DNA of 64,000 nt from Phocoena phocoena (Eukaryota; Chordata; Mammalia; Artiodactyla; Phocoenidae), in NCBI RefSeq assembly GCF_963924675.1, contig NC_089223.1:12846881-12910880 (forward strand), read 5' to 3'. Positions 25,462 through 36,120 of this stretch are shown in pieces; position 1 is the first letter of the stretch; the number at the start of each line of letters is the position of its first letter. The notes beneath the pieces were generated by a model. That model was not told the origin of the DNA, made no database searches, and worked only from the letters and a program-made list of their open reading frames with translations. The translations under genes were made by a program, and so were the position numbers.

Positions 25462-25801
25462 TGCTACAGACTAAATGTTTGTTTCACCCAAAAAATTCAT
25501 ACGTTAAAACCTGATCCCCAATGTGATAGCATTTGGAGATGGGGATTTTTGGCGAAGTGGATTTTCGGGGGATTAGTGCCCTAATAAGAGAGACCCCAGA
25601 GAGTTACCCTTGCCCTTCCACCCTGTGAAGAGCCAGAGAGAAGAGGGCTGTCTATGAACCAGGAAACTGGTCCTCACCAGATACCTAATCTGCCAGTGCC
25701 TTAACCTTGGCTCCAACCTCCAGAACTATGAGAAATAAATTGTTGTGTAAGCCACCCAGTTTATGGTGTTTTTATTACAGCAGCCCAAACAGACTAAAAC
25801 A
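25462..25801 (+). mobile_element. Solo MaLR LTR (MLT1/MST-like), 340 bp
   Basis: Begins 'tgctacagactaaatgtttg' and ends 'cagactaaaaca', giving TG...CA ends. Internal landmarks 'ctgatccccaatgtgatag', 'agagaccccagagagttac' and 'gtaagccacccagtttatgg' are typical of ERVL-MaLR LTRs; 'aataaa' at 25734 fits its polyadenylation signal. A 5-bp TSD 'tcagg' is exact at 25457-25461 and 25802-25806. The L1 reading 'ggtaatcagg|caaggaaaag' is restored across the element. Confidence 0.93.
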
Positions 25802-25821
25802 TCAGGCAAGGAAAAGAAATA

Positions 25822-25913
25822 GAGAGGGGCGGAGAGAGAGAGAGAGAGAAAGAAAGAAAGGGAGGGAGGGAGGGAAAGAGGAAGGGAGGAAAGAAGAAAG
25901 GAAGGAAGAAAGA
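25822..25913. repeat. Purine-rich (GA)n/(GAAG)n microsatellite
   Basis: Starts with GAGAGA and grades into GGGA and GAAG repeats. It lies inside the host L1 just after the solo LTR. The Lys/Arg/Glu-rich open frame over it (25707-25940) is a translation of simple sequence. Confidence 0.9.
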
Positions 25914-26049
25914 ATATCTCTAGAAGAAAGGAAGAAGTAAATTATTCACAGGCAACATGATCTAATATGTAGAAAATTCCAAAGAATCCACAACAAAACC
26001 GTAAGAACTCAGTGACAAGAAGACAAGCCAATTTAAAAATAGGTGAAAT

Positions 26050-26174
26050 GGGAGTTCCTTGGCGGTCCTGTGGTTAGGACTCCATGCTTCCACTGCAGGG
26101 GGCACAGATTAGATCCCTGGTCGAGGAACTAAGATCCCACATGCCATGGCATGGGCAAAAAAATAAAATAAAAT
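26050..26174 (+). mobile_element. Short CHR-1-like tRNA SINE
   Basis: Head 'ggagttccttggcggtcctg', 'gtggttaggactccatgctt', B box remnant 'gattagatccctgg', then 'ggaactaagatcccacatgc' and an (AAAAT)n tail. TSD 'aaaaatagg' at 26035-26043 and 26175-26183, inside L1 sequence that resumes with 'caacagacttgaacagac'. Confidence 0.85.
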
Positions 26175-26968
26175 AAAAATAGGCAACAGACTTGAACAGA
26201 CATTTCACCAAAGAAAATATACGAACGGCGGATAAACATATGAAAAGAGTCAACTAGTTATCAGGAAAATGCAAATTAAAATCACTTCACATCCATAAGT
26301 ATGGCTATAAAAAAGACACAATGACGAATGTTGGAGAGGATACAGAGAAACTAGAACCCTCAAACTGCAGCCACTTCGAAAACCAGTTTGGCACTTTCTT
26401 GAAAATTAAACATAAATTTACCCTACAACTTGTATTTCTAGTTCCAAGTATCTACCCCTGAGAAATGGAAACATATATCCACACAAAGACTTGACCATGA
26501 ATGTTTATAGTAGCATTACATAATTGCCAAAGTTGGAAAATTTTTAGATGATCATCAACTGGTAAAGGGATAAAATGTGGTATGTCCACATACTGAAATT
26601 CTATTTTGCAATAAAAAGAAACAAACTACTGAAACATATGAACCTCAGAATATTTTGCTAAATGAAAGAAGGTAGCCACAAAAGATCACATATCATAGGA
26701 TTCTATTTATATTAAATGCCCAGAAAAGGCATACCTAGAGAAACTTTAAAAAATCAATTAGTGCTTGCCTGGGTTTGAGGAATGGGGATTGACTGCAGAT
26801 GGACAGAAAGGAAGTTTTGGAGGTAAAGGGAATGTCCTAAAGTTGGGTTGTGGTAATAGTTTCATAACTCTGTAAATTTACTCAAAAAAATCATTGAATC
26901 ATGCACTTAAAATGGATTGATTTTTGTGGTATGTAAATTATACCTCCAATCAAACTGTTAAAAAAAAA

Positions 26969-27784
26969 TTATCTTGTTTCCACAGTAGGTGATGGACCTG
27001 GGATTTAAACTCAGGACTAACTTACCTTCAAATCTTTTATGTTTTCTTTTATGATGACTTAATTCCATAAAAAGTAGACTTTTCAGATTTGGAAGTAGCT
27101 GAAAAGTGAAATATTTTAGCAAAAGGTACCTTCTAATAACAATTGGCTTGTAAGGCTTTTTTTCACATTTCCTTGCCAAAATACTTGCCTTTAAATTTTG
27201 ATTAGTCAATGATTATTTGCAGGTTATTATCCTTAATTTGCTAACACTTTTACTAACAAAAAGGCATAGAAGAAAAATTTGAAGTTCAAAACATAACACA
27301 CTTTTAAAAGTGATTTGTTTTCCTTTATTCAACAAAGTAACAGATCATATCAGCAGCCTACTCATCCTGATTTCTACTCTCTTCATTCTTACTTCTCGGA
27401 GGCAGAACATCACAGGCTGGGAGTGAGTCACCTTACCCAACACCTGCACGTAACAGGAGCATCCCAATACTAATTCCACTAAGATTTTTATCTAGCTCAT
27501 TTTTCTACACCTCTAATGATCCTGGCTTAATATCTAAATATGGCAATATATCAGAAAAACACAGTTCCTTTACAAGAAAAAAAGAAGAAGAAGAAGAAAA
27601 ATTGTTCTATGTTTCACAAAACAAAGTAAAGCAAATGTCTAATCCAATATTCATGACACTCATTCCAGATGGCCTTTCCCTCCTTGAAAGTTTCTAACAG
27701 CTCTTTAAAGAAAACTCTGTCCCAGGCCCACCTCCTACACACACCCTTTCCCAACTACGTCCTAGTCATCCTTGTGGTCTTAGT
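26969..27784. other. Unassigned sequence
   Basis: The first ~40 bases resemble a MIR/L2-like fragment but are too short to call. A (GAA)n patch lies at 27583-27599. The 83-codon minus-strand frame (26958-27209) has no recognised homolog. Confidence 0.35.
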
Positions 27785-28260
27785 TTAAAAGTTATTTCAT
27801 TTAGTCATTCACTTATTTAAAAACAAGAACAGAAAACGTACCAAGTGCATACTAGAAGCAAGGTGATCTGCTGGGTTCTGAGAAACAAGTAGAAGACAGA
27901 AACCTTACAGTTTAAAAGCAATACATAATTATGTAATCTCTAATGCTATGGGGATCTATCTAATTTAAAATGGATGCCTCTGAAAGGCCTCTTGGTAAGT
28001 GACATTTAAACTGAAGTCTGAAGTATAAAAAGAGCAACCATCATGGTGAAGTGTGAGAAGGGTGGCCCAGACCAAAGGAGCAGCATTTTGAGTGAGGAAA
28101 GAGCCTAAAGCTTGGGAGGACCTGAAAAAAGCCCACTGCGGTTAGAACAGAGTAAGCAAAATGGAGGGAGGCATCCAAATGAAAGTGAAAAGGTAGATTA
28201 GGCCTTATAGGCCTCCTTGAGGGTATGAGTTTTTATCCTAAGGACAACAGGAAGCTCTGG
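27785..28260 (-). mobile_element. L2 LINE, antisense
   Basis: Plus-strand landmarks: 'tttagtcattcacttattta', 'gtgacatttaaactgaagtc', 'ggagcagcattttgagtgag', 'aggccttataggcctccttg' and 'gagtttttatcctaaggaca'. These follow the reverse complement of the L2 3' third in order. Highly diverged and non-coding. Confidence 0.6.
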
Positions 28261-28712
28261 TTTCAAACAGGTAAATAAAACCTAATTTACCTCGCAGAAA
28301 GATCTCCTTGTGGTGTGAAGATCGGATTAGGCTAATTAAATTAAGAATACTTAACCCCCAGATTACTAAAACAGATTATTAAAACCTTGTAACCTATTAT
28401 TACTAAACCAGATTATTAAAACCATAATTTCTGGGGTCCTCAAATCTCTCCTCCTGGGTAAAAAGAGGAAGGTAATCTTTGGACTACTTCACTCAGGATG
28501 GGTATGACCTGTGATGATTGTGATTCTAACAATGTTTTGTTTATTTATTTTTTTAAAATCACAGATCATGGTTTGGCTGCTACTGGACCCTACCCCGCCT
28601 TTGGTTGTATGCTTAAGGGTGCTGGAAAGCACTGATAAATAAGCAGGATGCACACCACAACAGCATCACCTGAACATTGTCTTCCAGTAGAGGTTCTTCT
28701 GACATCTATTAT
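28261..28712. other. Unassigned sequence
   Basis: A local near-duplication of 'ccagattattaaaacc' occurs at about 28370-28425. No gene recognised. Confidence 0.35.
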
Positions 28713-28911
28713 CAAAACCAGGGGTTAATACCCAACATATATAAACAGCGCATAAACTCAGTATCAGCAAAACAGACGACTCCATTTAAAAAATGGGCAG
28801 AAGACCGGAAGAGACATTTTTCTGAAGAAGACATACAGATAGCCAACAGGTACATGAAAAGATGCTCAAGATCAGTAATCATCAGAGAAATGCAAATCAA
28901 AACCACAATAA

Positions 28912-29124
28912 GGGGCTTCCCTGATGGCTCAGTGGTTGAGAGTCTGCCTGCTGATGCAGGGGACACGAGTTCGTGCCCTGGTCCGAGAAGATCCCACATG
29001 CCATGGAGCGGCTAGGCCCGTGAGCCATGGCTGCTGAGCCTGCGTGTCCGGAGCCTGTGCTCCACAATGGGAGAGGCCACAAAAGTGAGAGGCCTGCGTA
29101 CTTCAAAAAAAAAAAACAAACAAA
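28912..29124 (+). mobile_element. CHR SINE (~200-bp form) inside L1
   Basis: Head 'gggcttccctgatggctcag', B box 'gagttcgtgccctggtcc', body 'gagccatggctgctgagcc', end 'gaggcctgcgtacttc' with a poly(A)/CAAA tail. TSD 'aaaaccacaa' from 28899 on the left and from 29125 on the right, inside the L1 sequence 'caaatcaaaaccacaa'. Confidence 0.92.
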
Positions 29125-29488
29125 AAAACCACAACGAGATATCACCTCACTCCTGTCAGATGGCTATCAACAAAAAGACCACAAATAAAACTTGCTGGCA
29201 AAGATGTGGAGAAAAGGGAACTCTTGTACATTGTTGGTGGGAATGTAAATTGGTGCAGCTGCTGTGGAAAACAATATGGACATTCTTCAAAAAACTAAAA
29301 ATAGAAGTACCATATGATCCAGCAATTCCACTCTTGGGTAGATAGCCAAAGAAAATAAAAACACTAATTTGAAAAGATACATACACCCCAATGTTCACAG
29401 CAGCATTATTTACAATAGCTAAAATATAGAAGCAACCTAAGTGTCCATCAACAGATAGATGGATAAAGAAGCTATGGGGTGTCTATAT

Positions 29489-29492
<4 letters not shown>

Positions 29493-29530
<38 letters not shown>
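29493..29530. repeat. (AC)19 microsatellite
   Basis: An uninterrupted 38-base AC run preceded by 'tctatatacat' and followed by L1 'tggaatattata'. The antisense Cys/Val-rich open frame across it is an artefact. Confidence 0.97.
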
Positions 29531-29532
<2 letters not shown>

Positions 29533-30178
29533 GAATATTATAAAGCCATAAAAAAGAATAAAATGTTGTCGTTTGCAACAATACGGATGGATTTGGAAGG
29601 CATTATGCTTATTTAAATAAGTCAGACAGAGAAAGACAAATGTTGTATATACCACTTTATATGGAATCTAAAAAGCAAAACAAACCAGTGAATGTAACAA
29701 AAAAGAAACAGACTCACATATATAGAAAACAAACTAGTGGTTACCAGTGGAGAGATGGAAGGAGAAAGAAGCAAGATAGGAGTAGGAGATTTAGAGGTAA
29801 AAACTATTATGTATGAATAAATAAGCTAAAGGACATATTGTACAGCACAGGGAATATAGTCAACATTTTATAATAACTATAATTTTTAAAAATTGTGAAA
29901 CACTATATTGTACACCTGAAACTTAAGTAATATTGTAAATCAACTATACCTCAATTTAAAAAAAACTAGCATCTTATGAGGACCAGTGATTGATAATCAA
30001 TGCAAAAATAGCCTGGAAGTTAAAAAAAAGTAGTGTGTTTACTCTTTCATCTCTATTCCAAAGTCTTACAGGGGACCTCTTAAAAGTTCTATTTTTTATT
30101 ATCTCACTTCAAGAGATGAGACTAGGAGGGTGAGCAAATAGCATTATGCTTATAGATGTTATAAGAAAGTAGAATTAG

Positions 30179-30522
30179 GGACTTCCCTGGTGGTGCAGTG
30201 GTTGAGAATGTGCCTGCCAATGCAGGCGACACTGGTTCAAGCCCTGATCCAGGAAGATCCCACATGCCGTGGAGCAACTGGGCCCGTGTGCCACAACTAC
30301 TGAGCCTGCACTCTAGAGCCCGTGAGCCACAACTACTGAAGCCCGTGTGCCACAACTACCGAAGCCCACACACCTAGAGCCCATGCTCCGCAATGAGAAG
30401 CCTGCGCACCGCAACGAAGAGTAGCCCCCGCTTGCTGCAACTAGAGAAGGCCTGTGTGCAGCAACAAAGACCCAACGCAAGCAAAAATAAATAAATAAAT
30501 AAATAAAGTTATTTTAAAAAAA
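30179..30522 (+). mobile_element. Full-length CHR SINE (~340-bp form)
   Basis: 'ttccctggtggtgcagtgg' head, degenerate B box 'ggttcaagccctgatcc', repeated 'ccacaactactgaagccc' modules, (AAAT)n and poly(A). TSD 'aagaaagtagaattag' at 30163-30178 and 'aagaaagcagaattag' at 30523-30538, one mismatch. Confidence 0.95.
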
Positions 30523-30539
30523 AAGAAAGCAGAATTAGA

Positions 30540-30738
30540 GATAACTGAAGGTTTAAAATATATGTTTTATGTGGGGAAATGTCATGCTTGGAATTGCTTC
30601 AAAATAATTTGACAGGAGGAGATAAAGATGAAGTTGATAATTGCTGAAACTGGATGCTGTATCCATGGGAGCTCATTACACTATTTTCTATTGTACATAT
30701 ATTTGAAATTCTTCACAATAAAAAGCTTTTTAAAAATC
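30540..30738 (+). mobile_element. L1M-type 3' UTR fragment
   Basis: 'ttgcttcaaaataatttgac', 'aattgctgaaactggatgc', 'ggagctcattacactatttt' and 'caataaaaagctttttaaaa' follow an old L1M 3' end. Both flanking SINEs inserted into or beside it. Confidence 0.55.
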
Positions 30739-30745
30739 CGTATGG

Positions 30746-30935
30746 GGCTTCCCTGGTGGCGCAGTGGTTGAGAGTCCGGGGACGCAGGTTCGTGCCCCGG
30801 TCCTGGAGGATCCCACATGCTGCGAAGCAGCTGGGCCTGTGAGCCATGGACGCTAAGCCTGCGTGTCCGGAGCCTGTGCTCTGCAATGGGAGAGGCCACA
30901 ACAGCAAGAGGCCCACGTACCGCCAAAAAAAAAAA
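30746..30935 (+). mobile_element. CHR SINE with promoter-region deletion
   Basis: Head 'ggcttccctggtggcgcagt' reads directly from 'gagagtccgggga' into 'cgcaggttcgtgccccgg'. The usual 'cctgccgatgcag' between the A and B boxes is missing. The tail is poly(A). TSD 'aaaaatccgtatgg' at 30732-30745 and 30936-30949, exact, so the insertion is complete. Confidence 0.93.
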
Positions 30936-31040
30936 AAAAATCCGTATGGATTAAGGAAGTGGAAATTCTCTCACATACTATTAATAAAAGCATATATTGT
31001 CACAACCTTTTTAAAGTTAGTGTGGAAATAACGATTAAAA

Positions 31041-31609
31041 GTAAAACTTTTCTGAACAGCAAAGGAAGCCACTAACAAAATGAAAAGTCTACCTCCCAAA
31101 TGGGAGAAAATATTTGCAAATCATATATCTGATACGGGGTTAATATCTAAAATATATAAAGAACTCAAAACTCAATAGCAAAAAAAAAAAAAAATCCAAT
31201 TAGAAAATGGGCAGAAGATCATTTTTCCAAAGATGCTCAACATCACTAATCATTAGAGAAATACAAATCAAAACCACAATGAGATACTACCTCATACCTG
31301 TTAGAATCGTTATTATCAAAAAGGCAATAAATAACAAGTGTTGAAGAGGGTGTGGAGAAAAGGGAACCCTCTTGCACTGTTGGTGGGAATGTAAATTTGT
31401 GCAGCCACTATGGAGAACAGTATGGAGGTTCCTCAAAAAATTTATAATAGAACTACCATATAATCCAGAAATTCCACTTTTGGGTATTTATCTAAAGAAA
31501 ACAAAAATGATAATTCGAAAATACCCTTATGTTCACTGCAGTATTATTTATGATAGCCAAAATATGGAAATGACCTAAGTGTCTACTAATGGATTAATGG
31601 ATGAAAAAG

Positions 31610-31671
<62 letters not shown>

Positions 31672-32164
31672 TACACACACAGTGGAATACTACTCAGCCA
31701 TTAAAAAAGGGAAATCTTGCCATTTGTGACAACACTGATGGATCTTGAGGGCATTAAGCTAAGTTAAATAAGTCAGACAGAGAAAGACAAATACCATATA
31801 ATTTCACTTATATGTGGAAACTAAAAAATAAAGCAAAACAAAAATCACAGATAAAGAGAACAGAACGGTGGTTGCCAGAGAAGAGGGGGGAGTGGGTAAA
31901 ACAGGTAAAGTGGGTCAAGAACTATAAACTTCCAGTTACAAGTCCTTGGGATGTAATGTACAGCATGGTGACTATAGTCAATAATACTGTACAGCATATT
32001 TGAAAATTGCCAAGAGAGTAAATCCTAAAAGTTAACTTTACATGGTGACAGATAGTCACTAGATTTATTAAGATGATCACAGTGTATACAAATATTGAAT
32101 CATTATGTTGTACACCTGAAACCAATACCATGTTATATGTCAATTATACCTCAATAAAAAATTT
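31041..32164 (+). mobile_element. L1 3' fragment (ORF2 C-terminus and 3' UTR)
   Basis: Begins in ORF2 ('cttttctgaacagcaaagg') and ends 'tgtcaattatacctcaataa'. The 68-codon frame 31372-31578 is the conserved ORF2 C-terminal block around HCWWEC. Carries a TA/CA microsatellite at 31612-31681. Its 3' UTR differs from the fragment at 28713, so the two are separate insertions. Confidence 0.88.
31612..31681. repeat. (TA)n(CA)n compound microsatellite
   Basis: About 40 bases of TA pass into CA repeats with one interruption, ending at L1 'gtggaatactactcagcc'. Confidence 0.97.
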
Positions 32165-32690
32165 TAATAGACCAATAGTTAATAAGATGAAGAAATACTG
32201 TAGTCATCTTTTTCAAGAGGTAAACTTATATGTACTAACCTAGAAATGGTCCATGTTAGATCATAAAATGATTTTTAAATTGAAAACCAATATTATTGGC
32301 ATTATGCACATGTCTATTATATACTCGTGTGTATAACTTTGGGGAAAAAAGTTGAAATGGATACAAATCAAATGTAGAGTGGTTAATGGAGCAAAGCTTT
32401 GTTTTCCTCCCTTATTGTAAATACTTTGTATTTTCTTAAGTAGTGGGATCATAGGTGGTTTTTATTTGTTGTACTTAAGATCACACACTCAGTGGTAAAA
32501 TTGAGCAATACATCCCAGCAGTCTGGCTCCAGAGGCCCTGCTTTTAACTACTCACTAAACTGCCTTTATCTGCAGCAGTATATAAAATACAAACGAATAA
32601 TCTTAGAAAATATTTTATTTAGTTCTTCCCTATCGTACCCAGAGTACCTCTACATTCCTGATTCCAAATATCTCCTACCATCCTTCAATC
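32165..32690. other. Unassigned sequence
   Basis: No gene or repeat recognised. Confidence 0.4.
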
Positions 32691-32703
32691 AAGAGTGACT
32701 TTT

Positions 32704-32931
32704 GGGGACTTCCCTGGTGGCGCAGTGGTTGGGAGTCCGCCTGCCGATGCGGGGGACACGGGTTCGTGCCCCGGTCCGGGAAGATCCCGCGTGCCGCGGA
32801 GCGGCTGGGCCCGTGGGCCATGGCCGCTGGGCCTGCGCGTCCGCAGCCTGCGCTCCGCGGCGGTAGAGGCCGCGGCGGTGGGAGGCCCGCGTACCGCAAA
32901 AAAAATAAATAAATAAAATATAAAAAAATAA
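32704..32931 (+). mobile_element. CHR SINE (~200-bp form), CpG-rich and possibly young
   Basis: Almost every CpG of the family appears intact: 'gcgggggacacgggttcgtg', 'cgcgtgccgcggagcggctg', 'cgcggcggtagaggccgcgg', 'cccgcgtaccgc', then an A-rich tail. TSD 'aagagtgactttt' at 32691-32703 and 'aagagtgcctttt' at 32932-32944 (one mismatch). The GC-rich open frames on both strands here are SINE sequence, not genes. Confidence 0.95.
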
Positions 32932-32944
32932 AAGAGTGCCTTTT

Positions 32945-34175
32945 GTTTCACAAAGTCTTAACCCATAACATTTCAGGCCCTGGTTAATCCCTCAGAGATC
33001 TATTTTACAGGAAGGAAAGAACGAGGAACTATTTACAGTGTTTTAAAATGTCGTTGTTAATTGTGGTGCCCTTAAAATTACAACAACTTAGTTTGGGTGT
33101 GTAATTAAGCCAATTATCTTGAAAACAGTACTGAAATTTTGAGCAGCAACCACTCCTCTGGCCTCCTTTGCTTGGCTTCCCTGCCACTGTTTGAAGCTTC
33201 TGTTTGAAGTGAGGAGGAAGAAGCATAGTAGCCTCTTTGTTGCAGAGCCACAGGTAAAAACAACACTCTTGCTCAAAGGTGACAGGATCCCTTCATCGTT
33301 AATCCCAGGATGACCGCCCCCCAGAGAAATTCTTAGACTAAAAGGCTCTCATGTATATGCCTGTTAAAACAAGTCTCTTTAGCCCTGTTCTTGTCTCTCT
33401 CTTCCTACCTCCTCTGGAATTTCTTCTTCCTTAAGGCACTTTATTTAAGTGAAGACACTCAGTTACATAAAGGAGGCAGAGAACATTTTCTTGACTATCC
33501 AACTAAAAGAATCTTCTTGAAATGAGTTGAGATAGGATTAGTGTAAAAGAGAATACCTTCTGCCAAAGAAAGCAAAAAATTGTTTTAAATAGTGCCCAGA
33601 ATTAATTAGATGGGCAGTTACATCACTAATTTTTTCCCTTATCTCCAGCAGCTTTTAAAAGACTGTGATTTACAAGGCATATTTTCTGGCCAAGATTTCT
33701 TTTATGGAAAATTTTGCTTTACCTAGACAAAGTACATGAAAGGAATTTAAAGTACATGTAAGATTAAAGAGGTTCCAATTTTTTTTCAAAGCATATTTTT
33801 AAATTATCCTGACCTTTTCCATTTCTTTTTAACAACCTATTAGTTCAGAAACTTGTGCATCATGCACGCTTACCAACTTGAATCCGAAAATATCTTTGCT
33901 CTTGGGGTTCTGTGGAACATATATGATGAATTACTTAAGATTGATATTGGTCTTACTTGTGATTTGGAGAATTAATTAAGTAACAATATATAAATCCCAT
34001 GCACACCTATATGTAGATGAAAATGGTGGCTATCCTAAAAAAAAATCTTCCCTAAAAAATATGCGCTGAGTTAGCACATACAGTGATACTATGATGCCAG
34101 TAACGTTTACGGGATTCTTTCATCTACTAAAAAATGTTGAGGACTTTTCCCCATAGTGAAATGAATAGACAAACA
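32945..34175. other. Unassigned sequence
   Basis: No repeat family or exon recognised. The small minus-strand frames at 33029-33276 overlap one another without family resemblance. Confidence 0.4.
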
Positions 34176-34179
34176 TTAC

Positions 34180-34640
34180 CTGATCTTCGTGTTAAATAAC
34201 TGAGGAACTGCCTCCCATGGCAGCCACTCCCCATAAGGACCACAATGAGATGACAGTTTGACTGCAAAAAAGCACCCTATCAACCCCAACTTGTTCCAGG
34301 AAATGACCAGCCATGGAAAACCCTCCAGTCTTAACACTGAACAATCAATCCTTCCTATATTTTGAAATGACCCCAACTGCTCACCCCCTTACCACCAACC
34401 AACAGCTGCCAAATATACCTGAAAACCAACTAGAAAGTCTCCCCTGCTTCCAAAATTCCCACCTTAACAAATGCTTGCCAATCAGAGACTCTCAGAATTC
34501 TCTTTTCAAATGATAAACTCACACCTTTCTGACACCATTGAAAGCCTGCTGAAATTAAAGTGATGGCAGGGGATTCCCTTGCTGTAGATTTATGAATAAA
34601 TAGCCTTTGCTGATTTTGTCTCATGCTTATTTTTGTCTTT
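34180..34640 (+). mobile_element. Possible old ERV LTR
   Basis: The C/A-rich sequence with 'ccaatcagagactctcag' (34478-34495), then 'gtagatttatgaataaatag' with an AATAAA at 34598 and 'cctttgctgattttgtctc', resembles the U3/R/U5 order of an ERV LTR. No clear TG/CA boundary or duplication was found. Confidence 0.35.
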
Positions 34641-35019
34641 AACATAACTGTATATGATATTATGTATGCTAAACTATCTCTTAATTACCTCTGAATCTTT
34701 CTCTCTCTACCCCCAGTATCATTACTAATATCCTTATCATGCTTCACCTAGTGTGAAAAAAAGTCCAGGAGGTGATCTCTTTGCCTCTGGTGTGTTCTTC
34801 TCCTGCTGACAAAATAGTCTTGGTAGAAGGCAAATCTGTTCACACACTTTCCCTATTTTCATGGCACTCCAAGAGCTAACTATGGTGATAAACCCATATG
34901 CTTTCCATGAAGAGGACTTACAGTAACAGGAGTAGTAGTACAATACTAAAGTTAAAATAAATGACTATATGTTAATTTATAATGTTTCCATTAACAGATC
35001 CTCTGAAAAGTAGAGAAGA
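34641..35019. other. Unassigned sequence
   Basis: No gene or repeat recognised. Confidence 0.4.
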
Positions 35020-35525
35020 TTTGTTGTCCTAGCTAAGAAATCTGAGATTCAAGAAAGCAAAGTGTCTTAGTCCATTCCGGCTGCTATAACAAAATACCAC
35101 GGACTGGGTGGCTTATAAACAACAGAAACTTATTTCTCACAGTCTGGAGGCTGCAAGTCTGAGATCAAGGTGCCAGAATGGTCAGGTGAGGGCTCTCTTC
35201 TGGACTGCAGGCTTCTTGTTGTATCCTCAGAGGGTGGAAGGAGCTAGAGAGCTCTGTGGGGTCTCTTTTATAAGAGCACTAATCCCAATCATGAGGGCTC
35301 CACCCCATGACCTAATCACCTCCAAAGGACACACCTACTAACAAACAACCATCACCTTTGGTGGTGAGGATTTCAATTTTTAAATTTCAGGGGAGACACA
35401 AACATTCAGACCATAGCAGCAAGTGAATTTACCCAAAATCACTTAGCTAGTTAAGTAGCAGAACCAGCTGAACCTAGCTTTGTCAGATTCCAAGGTCCAG
35501 GATTTACATTAAATGCCCTACCCTA
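35020..35525 (+). mobile_element. MIR SINE split by a MaLR LTR
   Basis: The left part 'aagaaatctgagattcaag' (35036-35054) and right part 'aatttacccaaaatcacttag' (35427-35447), 'aagtagcagaaccagctgaa' form a MIR core when the LTR at 35063-35418 is removed. Degenerate. Confidence 0.55.
35063..35418 (-). mobile_element. Solo MaLR LTR (MST/MLT1-like), antisense
   Basis: The plus strand starts 'tgtcttagtccattccggct' and ends 'cattcagaccatagca'. Internal 'actgggtggcttataaacaa', 'ggggtctcttttataagagc' and 'gaggatttcaatttttaaat' match the reverse complement of MaLR LTRs. Length 356 bp. Flanks 'caaag' and 'gcaag' are only an imperfect 5-bp duplication. Confidence 0.9.
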
Positions 35526-35574
35526 CAACCAAATTAAACTATGGCTATTTTCCCAATATGCCATGCTGGTTCAC

Positions 35575-35805
35575 AGTTCCTTGCCTATGCACGTGCTTGG
35601 ACTGCTCACATCTTATCATGAAAGCTTCCCTCATCTTCACTCTCTCCAGGCAGAGATGATCATTCACTCTTTGCATCACTGCTTTAGCTGAAACTTGCCT
35701 CTTTCATAGCCCTTATTAGTATTAGTATTTACATTAGTATTTCACTGGAGTATAAGCTCTTTGAGGACACAGAATTCGATTCCATTTCCTAGTAAAAGTT
35801 TGTTA
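35575..35805 (+). mobile_element. L2 LINE 3' end, sense
   Basis: 'gagtataagctctttgagga' after 'tgcacgtgcttggactgctc' fits the L2 3' region ('tgtaagctccatgagggca' type). Diverged. Confidence 0.5.
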
Positions 35806-35939
35806 TTCTGACTTACCAATGATAGGAATTTTCAGAGAAAGGAAAATACTTAACTTTTTTTATCGTTCACTGGTGCTCTACAATAAAAGAACAAAATGGA
35901 AATAGTAACTAGTAATTACCTCTCAGGGTTATTCTGAAA

Positions 35940-36100
35940 AAATCAGTTCTAAAACCTGACTGTATATTGGAATCCCTTAGGAGATTGGGAAGATGTAAAT
36001 ATCCAGATCGGATGCCACATCTTCTGATTCATAATCTCTAAATGGGTAGCTCATACACCTGTATGTATGTAGATCCCCAGGGCAACTAGATTTGGCAACC
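35940..36100 (+). mobile_element. MER5-like hAT remnant
   Basis: 'ctgtatattggaatccctta', 'ccacatcttctgattcata' and 'agatccccagggcaactag' follow MER5 order. Terminal repeats are eroded. Confidence 0.5.
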
Positions 36101-36120
36101 ACAGAATTTAATGTTATAAA

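Larger units (their letters stand above)
23088..26968 (+). mobile_element. Old L1 (L1M type), 5'-truncated, carrying four later insertions
   Basis: Begins within ORF2 endonuclease sequence ('gatccaactgtgtgctgtct') and runs through the reverse transcriptase region to the 3' UTR and poly(A) at 26960-26968. The reading frame is destroyed throughout. It is split by a hAT element (24009-24262), a CHR SINE (24284-24467), a solo MaLR LTR (25462-25801) and a short SINE (26050-26174); L1 sequence continues across each junction. At about 26015 the RT motif-C region jumps directly to the C-terminal region, so roughly 1.4 kb is missing internally. Confidence 0.85.
28713..29966 (+). mobile_element. L1 3' fragment (ORF2 C-terminus and 3' UTR)
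   Basis: Starts in ORF2 at 'ggggttaatacccaacatat' and ends 'aaatcaactatacctcaat' plus poly(A). It includes the sequence encoding the C-terminal Cys-rich segment ([18 protein letters not shown] around 29190-29250). Interrupted by a SINE at 28912-29124 and expanded by a CA microsatellite at 29493-29530. Confidence 0.9.

Noticed and set aside
25707..25940. Lys/Arg/Glu-rich open frame suggesting a nuclear protein
   Set aside because: It spans the end of a MaLR LTR and a (GA)n microsatellite.
32675..32951. GC-rich overlapping open frames on both strands and a CpG island-like patch
   Set aside because: All of it is a single CHR SINE with a clear TSD. The same Pro/Arg-rich translations recur at 24183-24520, 54872-55168, 57721-58043 and 59300-59745.
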